Below, piece after piece: positions 40,037 through 44,125 of a stretch of 44,125 nucleotides of DNA. The stretch's first letter is position 1, and every line of letters starts with the position of its first letter. Source of the stretch: Actinomycetes bacterium. GTDB taxonomy: Bacteria; Actinomycetota; Thermoleophilia; Solirubrobacterales; Solirubrobacteraceae. The translations under genes and the position numbers were made by a program. Under the pieces are notes generated by a model. The model had not been told where the DNA came from. It saw only the letters and a program-made list of their open reading frames with translations, and ran no database searches. The stretch covers positions 1 through 44,125 of the forward strand of contig JAJZDA010000007.1 in NCBI GenBank assembly GCA_021851525.1. Direction: 5' to 3'.

Positions 40037-42406
40037 TCAGAGACTCGCTGCCAGTTCCTCGGTCTGCTGCAGCATCAGCTCCAGCAGGTTGAGACCTGCG
40101 TCCCAGAAATCTCGATCCGTGACGCGCAGGCCGATCATCACCGCGAGCTGCTCCGGGCTGCGTGATCCGCCGGCGGCGAGCATCGCCAGGTAATCCTCGG
40201 CGAAGGCGCCGCCGATCTTCTGATAGCGGTCGAACGCGGACCAGGCGGTGAGCAGGCCGTGGGAATAGCTGTAGAGATAGCCCGGCTCCTCAATCAGGTG
40301 GGGGATCAGCGACCAGACCAGGCGCGTGCCCTGGTCGATCTCGATCGTGTCGCCCCAGAGCTCGCGCAGCGACCCGGCCCAGATCTCGCAGAGCTCCTCA
40401 GCGCTCAGCTCCCCGTGGTCTCGCACATGACGGTGCATGGCGGCCTCGGCTGAGAGCAGCGCGCAGGCCTCGAACACGTTGAGCATCGCGTCATCCAGGC
40501 GGGCCGCCAGCAGCGCCAGGCGCTCATGGTCGTGCGCCGCCTGACGCATCAGGTGCTCGGCCACCAGCGCCTCCGAGAAGGTGGAAGCGACCTCCAGCAT
40601 CGGGCTTGAGCTGTCCCACTGGAGTGCCCGCTGACGGCGGGAGAGCTCGAAGTGCAGGGCGTGCCCGAGTTCGTGTGCCAGGGCCATCGTGTCCCTCGGG
40701 TGTGAGTCGTAGTTCACCAGCACGTAGGGGGGTGAGCTGGTTCCCGCCTGGGCGCAGAGCGCGCCGTCCTGCTTGTTGGCGCGGATCGGTGCGTCGATCA
40801 GCCCGTGTGTGAAGAAGCGGTCGATGACCTCGGCGGCGCGGGGTGAGAACTCCGACCAGGCCGCTGTGATCAGCTGCCGGGATTGCGCGAACGTGATCTG
40901 CCGCGTGACGCTCGGAAGCGCGGCCCGCAGGTCAGCTGTGGTCAGCCGCTCGACCCCCAGCAGGCGCGCCTTCAGTCGGTTCCAGCGTCGTGCGAGGTCA
41001 CGCCGCGCGCTGATCGCCTCGAGCTGGGCGGCAACCGCGCTGTCACTGGTCTCGTTGGCAAGATTGCGCGCTGACAGCCAGGTCGGATAGCCGCGCAGCC
41101 GGTCATCGACGGCCTTCTCGCCCAGCACCTGGTTGTAGGCGGCGACGCGCGTCGGCAGGCCTGCCAGAGCGCCGGTCGCGATCGCCGCGATCGCCGCCGC
41201 CCGCTGCTCACGTACGGGCGAGGAGAGGGTGCTCATGGCCTGCGCCATCGGCACCGAGTCTCCGTCGATCTCCGCAGTCAGGCTCGCGGCGTTCTCGGCA
41301 TAGAGCCGCTTCCAGGCCGCCAGCCGCTGCACGCTCGTCTCGGCCAGGACGCGTTCCTGCTCATGCGTCAGGAGATGGCGCCGGCGGGCGCGCAGGCGGC
41401 GCAGGTGGTGGGCGGCAAACGCGAGCCGCTGTCCCGCGCCCGTCAGCAGCGCCTCGGCGCTGGCGTCGTCCAGCGCTGCCCACTCCAGCTCAAAGAACGA
41501 GAGCTTCCCGTCGATCTCGGCCTGGGCCGCCTCGGCAGCCGCCTGCAGTGCGCCGGCGGCACTGTCGGAGCTGTCCGCAACGCCGCGCATCAGCGCATAG
41601 CCGCCCGCGCTGCGCAGTAGCTCGGAGACCTCGCAGAGCTCGGTGGCGAGGCGCACCAGCGCGTCCGCGTCGAACTGCGCCACCCTGCCGGTGAACTCGG
41701 CCGCCAGCGCCTCGGCCCGTGCGCGGGCCGAGGCCAGCAACCGCCTCGCGCCATCCTCGCCGTGGTGGTCGACGATCGGCGCCAGATCCCAGACGGCGGC
41801 CTCCAGATCGGGATCGCCGAGCTCGGCCGGCTCACTCACCGCACCACGACCTGAGCGCCATTCGGATTCGAGCATCGCAAAGTCGATCTCATCGCTCCAG
41901 CCGCCCTTGAACCATTCGTTCTCGATCAGCCGCGCCTCCCGGCGCATCCCGAGCCGCTGGGCCAGCCTCAGAGACGGGCCGTTGCGCGCGTCAATCCTGG
42001 CGACGATCCGGTGGAGCCCGAGCTCCTCAAAACCGAGGCGCAACAGCTCAGCGGCGGCCTCAGTCGCGTAACCGTGACCCGCATGGTCGGGATTGAGGAT
42101 CCAGCCGACCTCACCGCAACGGTGCAGCTCACTGTGGATGAACAGCGTGACGTCGCCGATCAGCCGTGCGGATTCGGCGAGCTCCACGCCGAGGGTCAGC
42201 GCCGAGTTCTCAGCGGTGATTGCGGTCTGCGACCAGCGGTCCGCAAGCCTCTCGGCGATCATCTGGCGGCTCATCGGCGCGAACGGCACGTAGCGGCACA
42301 CCTCTTCGAGCGACCGATAGGACAGCAGCGCAGCGATGTCCGCGTCCGACAGGGGGCGCAGCAGCAGCCGCGCGGTCCGCAGCGGGTACGTCGGCCGGAG
42401 CTCCAC
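40037..42406 (-). CDS. GNAT acetyltransferase fused to an M3-family oligoendopeptidase (PepF-like)
   Basis: This 789-residue chain has two parts. Residues 1-185 form a GNAT domain of the RimJ/RimL type (TARLLLRPLSDADIAALLSY, GWILNPDHAGHGYATEAAAE, LHRIVARIDARNGPSLRLAQ). Residues 197-789 form a PepF-like zinc peptidase with the HExxH motif in ALAHELGHALHFELSRR, the downstream Glu in MLEVASTFSEALVAEHLM, and EEPGYLYSYSHGLLTAWSAF near the end. PepF normally is about 600 residues and stands alone. The linker (SEWRSGRGAVSEPAELGDPD) has no stop or start in frame that would split it. It is either a real fusion or a recent joining of neighbours. Confidence 0.85.
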   Translation of the reverse strand: MELRPTYPLRTARLLLRPLSDADIAALLSYRSLEEVCRYVPFAPMSRQMIAERLADRWSQTAITAENSALTLGVELAESARLIGDVTLFIHSELHRCGEVGWILNPDHAGHGYATEAAAELLRLGFEELGLHRIVARIDARNGPSLRLAQRLGMRREARLIENEWFKGGWSDEIDFAMLESEWRSGRGAVSEPAELGDPDLEAAVWDLAPIVDHHGEDGARRLLASARARAEALAAEFTGRVAQFDADALVRLATELCEVSELLRSAGGYALMRGVADSSDSAAGALQAAAEAAQAEIDGKLSFFELEWAALDDASAEALLTGAGQRLAFAAHHLRRLRARRRHLLTHEQERVLAETSVQRLAAWKRLYAENAASLTAEIDGDSVPMAQAMSTLSSPVREQRAAAIAAIATGALAGLPTRVAAYNQVLGEKAVDDRLRGYPTWLSARNLANETSDSAVAAQLEAISARRDLARRWNRLKARLLGVERLTTADLRAALPSVTRQITFAQSRQLITAAWSEFSPRAAEVIDRFFTHGLIDAPIRANKQDGALCAQAGTSSPPYVLVNYDSHPRDTMALAHELGHALHFELSRRQRALQWDSSSPMLEVASTFSEALVAEHLMRQAAHDHERLALLAARLDDAMLNVFEACALLSAEAAMHRHVRDHGELSAEELCEIWAGSLRELWGDTIEIDQGTRLVWSLIPHLIEEPGYLYSYSHGLLTAWSAFDRYQKIGGAFAEDYLAMLAAGGSRSPEQLAVMIGLRVTDRDFWDAGLNLLELMLQQTEELAASL

Positions 42407-42627
42407 GTGGTCATGCTAATCGCAGGCCGGCAGCGCGCGAGCTGGTCATCTCCCGGCGCCTGGCCGGCACGCTGGGACCGTGCCGCTGCAAATGCGGCCA
42501 GCGCGCGTGCAGACCCACGGACTCAGGGAACCGAGGCGTTTGGAGACGCCGTGCGTGCGGAGCGCCGCGGCGTTGGCGGGCCCATGCCGTTCGGAGGGCT
42601 CCCGCGTTCACCGAGTGTCGACGTCGG

Positions 42628-42657
42628 TTGGTGCCGGAGCCGAGATCACCGTATGCT
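42628..42657 (+). promoter_or_regulatory. Probable trpS promoter giving a leaderless leader peptide
   Basis: TTGGTG (42628-42633), 18 nt, then TATGCT (42652-42657). Transcription should start about 42664-42666, at or next to the ATG of the leader ORF (42666). This explains the lack of a properly spaced ribosome-binding site there. The 220 bp before it, from 42407, show nothing else. Confidence 0.65.
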
Positions 42658-42665
42658 CGAGGAGC

Positions 42666-42725
42666 ATGACGTCGTTGGTGCAGTGTTCCTGCTGGTGGCG
42701 GCCGCCGTACACGCGGTCCCGCTGA
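42666..42725 (+). CDS. trpS leader peptide with tandem Trp codons
   Basis: Nineteen codons read MTSLVQCSCWWRPPYTRSR and end at TGA 42723-42725. Two adjacent Trp codons (TGGTGG, 42693-42698) sit in mid-peptide, rare for so short an ORF. It lies just downstream of a good promoter and just upstream of a strong hairpin and trpS. This fits a ribosome-stalling leader that senses charged tRNA-Trp. The peptide itself would have no other role. Attenuators of trpS and trpE are known in Actinobacteria. Confidence 0.7.
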   Translation: MTSLVQCSCWWRPPYTRSR

Positions 42726-42757
42726 TCTGTGTTCACGGGCCGCTCTCGAGCGGCCCG
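42697..42757 (+). promoter_or_regulatory. Tryptophan attenuator: alternative hairpins upstream of trpS
   Basis: Terminator stem: GGGCCGCT (42737-42744), loop CTCG, AGCGGCCC (42749-42756), extended by one C-G pair. Antiterminator: GCGGTCCC (42713-42720) can pair with GGGCCGC (42737-42743) with a single bulged T, which excludes the terminator. GGCGGCCGCC (42697-42706), directly at the Trp codons, can pair further down and would be masked by a ribosome stalled there. There is no T-run after the terminator, as is usual in high-GC Actinobacteria. Confidence 0.65.
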
Positions 42758-42813
42758 CTGTGAGTCTGACGACGTCACCGCTCGGGAGAGACCCTCTCTG
42801 GAAAGGGTGCTCT

Positions 42814-43833
42814 ATGACTCACCCCTCGGCGCCGGTCGATCCGGCCTTTGCACTGCGGGTGCTTACCGGTGACCGTCCAACAGGGCAGCTTCACATCGGC
42901 CATCTCTTGGGAACCCTGGAGAACCGCGTGCGCCTTCAGGAGGACGGCCTGGACGTGTTCGTGCTGATCGCCGACTATCAGACGATCACCGATCGCGACA
43001 GCCCGGCCTCGCTGGCCGCTGATGTGGAAGAGCTCGTCGCCGACTACCTCGCGGTGGGGATCGACCCCGGCCGCTCGACGATCTTCGCTCACTCACTGCT
43101 GCCGGAGCTCAACCAACTGATGCTGCCGTTCCTGAGCCTGGTGACGCTGCCTGAGCTGCTGCGAAACCCGACCGTCAAGGACGAGGCCGCTACCGCCGGG
43201 ATGGAGACCCTGAACGGGCTGATGCTGACCTATCCGGTGCACCAGGCGGCGGACATCCTGTTCTGCCGCGGAACGCTGGTGCCGGTCGGTGCCGATCAGC
43301 TTCCTCACATCGAGCAGACGCGCGTGATCGCGAGACGTTTCAACCGGCGTTACGCACCCGACCGGCCCGTGTTCCCAGAACCTGAGCCGCTGCTCAGTGG
43401 CGCGCCGATGCTGCTCGGCACAGATGGGCACAAGATGAGCAAGAGCCGTGGCAACTCGATAGCGATAGCCGCCAGTGCCGATCAGACGGCGCGCCTGCTG
43501 CGCTCTGCCAGGACTGACTCAGATCCGCATATCACCTACGACCCGGTGAACCGTCCCGAGGTGTCCAACCTGGTGCTGCTCGCCGCTCTGTGTGAAGGCG
43601 TCGCCCCGCTGCTCGTGGCCGAGCAGATCGGTGGAGGTGGCGCGGTTGCCCTCAAGCGCCGCGTCACGGAGGCCGTGAATGAGCGCCTGCGCCCGATCCG
43701 TGAGCGCCGTGTTGAGCTCGCGGGCGACCGTGCATACCTGCGGTCGGTGGTGCGCGAGGGCAGCAACCGCGCCCGTGCCATCGCGCAACAGACCCTCGCG
43801 GACGTCGCGCACGCGATGCACTGCGGCTACTGA
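42814..43833 (+). CDS. trpS: Tryptophanyl-tRNA synthetase
   Basis: ATG 42814 (MTHPSAPVDPAFALRVLTGD) gives 339 residues, the usual class Ic length; the track start 18 codons earlier lies in the attenuator. The HIGH signature is in TGQLHIGHLLGTLENRV, and KMSKS in GTDGHKMSKSRGNSIAI. PVHQAADILFCRGTLVPVGA and DQLPHIEQTRVIARRFNRRY are typical of TrpRS. It charges tRNA-Trp with tryptophan. The leader peptide and alternative hairpins upstream suggest that low charged tRNA-Trp raises its expression. A second ACCCT/AGGGT stem lies just before the start. Confidence 0.96.
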   Translation: MTHPSAPVDPAFALRVLTGDRPTGQLHIGHLLGTLENRVRLQEDGLDVFVLIADYQTITDRDSPASLAADVEELVADYLAVGIDPGRSTIFAHSLLPELNQLMLPFLSLVTLPELLRNPTVKDEAATAGMETLNGLMLTYPVHQAADILFCRGTLVPVGADQLPHIEQTRVIARRFNRRYAPDRPVFPEPEPLLSGAPMLLGTDGHKMSKSRGNSIAIAASADQTARLLRSARTDSDPHITYDPVNRPEVSNLVLLAALCEGVAPLLVAEQIGGGGAVALKRRVTEAVNERLRPIRERRVELAGDRAYLRSVVREGSNRARAIAQQTLADVAHAMHCGY

Positions 43834-43946
43834 CACCCAGCCCGGAGTCCCGCGCAGCGTCCCGAGTCCCGCGCGGAGCTCCCGCACGGACCCGCAAACC
43901 CTGGACCGGGCGCGGCCGGCGACGGGCGCAGGCGCGCGGCACGGCG

Positions 43947-43972
43947 CGGTCAGCGCCTGCTGGCGCTGACCG
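43947..43972 (+). terminator. Rho-independent terminator after trpS
   Basis: CGGTCAGCGCC (43947-43957) and GGCGCTGACCG (43962-43972) form a perfect 11-bp stem with a 4-nt loop, followed by TTT. It lies about 110 bp beyond the trpS stop. Confidence 0.85.
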
Positions 43973-44000
43973 TTTGCGGGAGGGGAGTGGAACGCGCACG

Positions 44001-44047
44001 ACCCTGGGGGAGAAACCCGGCGTGGGGCCTGGTTTCTCCCCCAGGGT
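44001..44047. repeat. 17-bp perfect inverted repeat near the window end
   Basis: ACCCTGGGGGAGAAACC (44001-44017) and GGTTTCTCCCCCAGGGT (44031-44047) flank a 13-nt loop. It follows the trpS terminator and abuts the tandem repeats. It may be a second, bidirectional terminator or part of a dispersed repeat. Confidence 0.85.
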
Positions 44048-44125
44048 CGCGATGTGGCCCCCCGGGTCGCGGGGTGGCCCCCCGGGTCGCGGGGTGGCCC
44101 CCCGGGTCGCGGGGTGGCCCCCCGG
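44046..44125. repeat. 20-bp tandem repeats running off the window
   Basis: GTCGCGGGGTGGCCCCCCGG repeats four times (44046-44065, 44066-44085, 44086-44105, 44106-44125). The first copy differs at two bases (GATG for GGGG). Each unit is GC-rich and contains CCCCCCGGG. There are no spacers, so it is not a CRISPR array. Its extent beyond the window is unknown. Confidence 0.9.

Noticed and set aside
44046-44125. Tandem repeats as a CRISPR array
   Set aside because: The units are directly adjacent with no spacers, and no cas genes are present.

Overview
The window is about 44 kb of high-GC DNA from an actinobacterium. The evidence is a one-chain Kgd-type 2-oxoglutarate enzyme (E2 and E1 fused), NucS mismatch endonuclease, RpfB/PcsB-like wall biology, leaderless-looking starts and GTG starts. 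The family mix (NucS, Kgd, serine-integrase islands, DUF998, NHL-repeat proteins) would suit a Thermoleophilia/Solirubrobacterales-like lineage, but this is inference; no rRNA or tRNA gene is present to test it.

Layout. (1) 1-8.7 kb is a housekeeping block: the 3' part of kgd, a polytopic GT39-like membrane protein, a secreted coiled-coil/transglycosylase-like protein, an alkyltransferase-like protein, a YjbQ protein, an enoyl-CoA hydratase and nucS. (2) About 8.56-17.48 kb is an integrated element of about 8.9 kb. It carries a lone DndB-like (DGQHR) protein, a type II restriction-modification set (Vsr, C5-cytosine methyltransferase, HNH nuclease), a small replication-like module and a large serine integrase at its right end. 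The element sits inside nucS. The reading frame of nucS is intact because the element brings its own nucS 5' end. The displaced host 5' end is left at 17.5 kb, and an older decayed 5' end lies at 18.4 kb behind a broken metallo-beta-lactamase-fold gene. (3) 19.1-25.6 kb holds a MacB-like ABC exporter, a NarL-type two-component pair and an isoprenylcysteine methyltransferase-like protein. (4) 25.7-27.6 kb holds two toxin-antitoxin-like modules. (5) 27.76-32.05 kb is an IS3-family element whose transposase gene was split in frame by a 2.7-kb serine-recombinase element. (6) 32.2-39.3 kb holds an ECF sigma factor with a membrane partner, a DUF998 protein, a VapBC pair, a TetR/peroxiredoxin divergon and a GntR/NHL-repeat operon. 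(7) 39.3-44.1 kb holds a P-loop kinase-like protein, a GNAT-oligopeptidase fusion, and trpS preceded by a probable tryptophan attenuator. The window ends in inverted and tandem repeats.

The strongest unusual signal is the nucS integration site. Joining the two element ends rebuilds an attP with 9-bp arms (8 of 9 matching) placed exactly 6 nt on each side of a central TT. Three nucS 5' ends lie in a row, which suggests repeated capture of the mismatch-repair gene by related elements. The element also carries a Vsr mismatch endonuclease. The second signal is the in-frame split of the IS3 transposase at a 6-bp core. The third is a leader peptide with tandem Trp codons and alternative hairpins upstream of trpS. 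All calls come from reading the sequence and the supplied translations; no database search was run.
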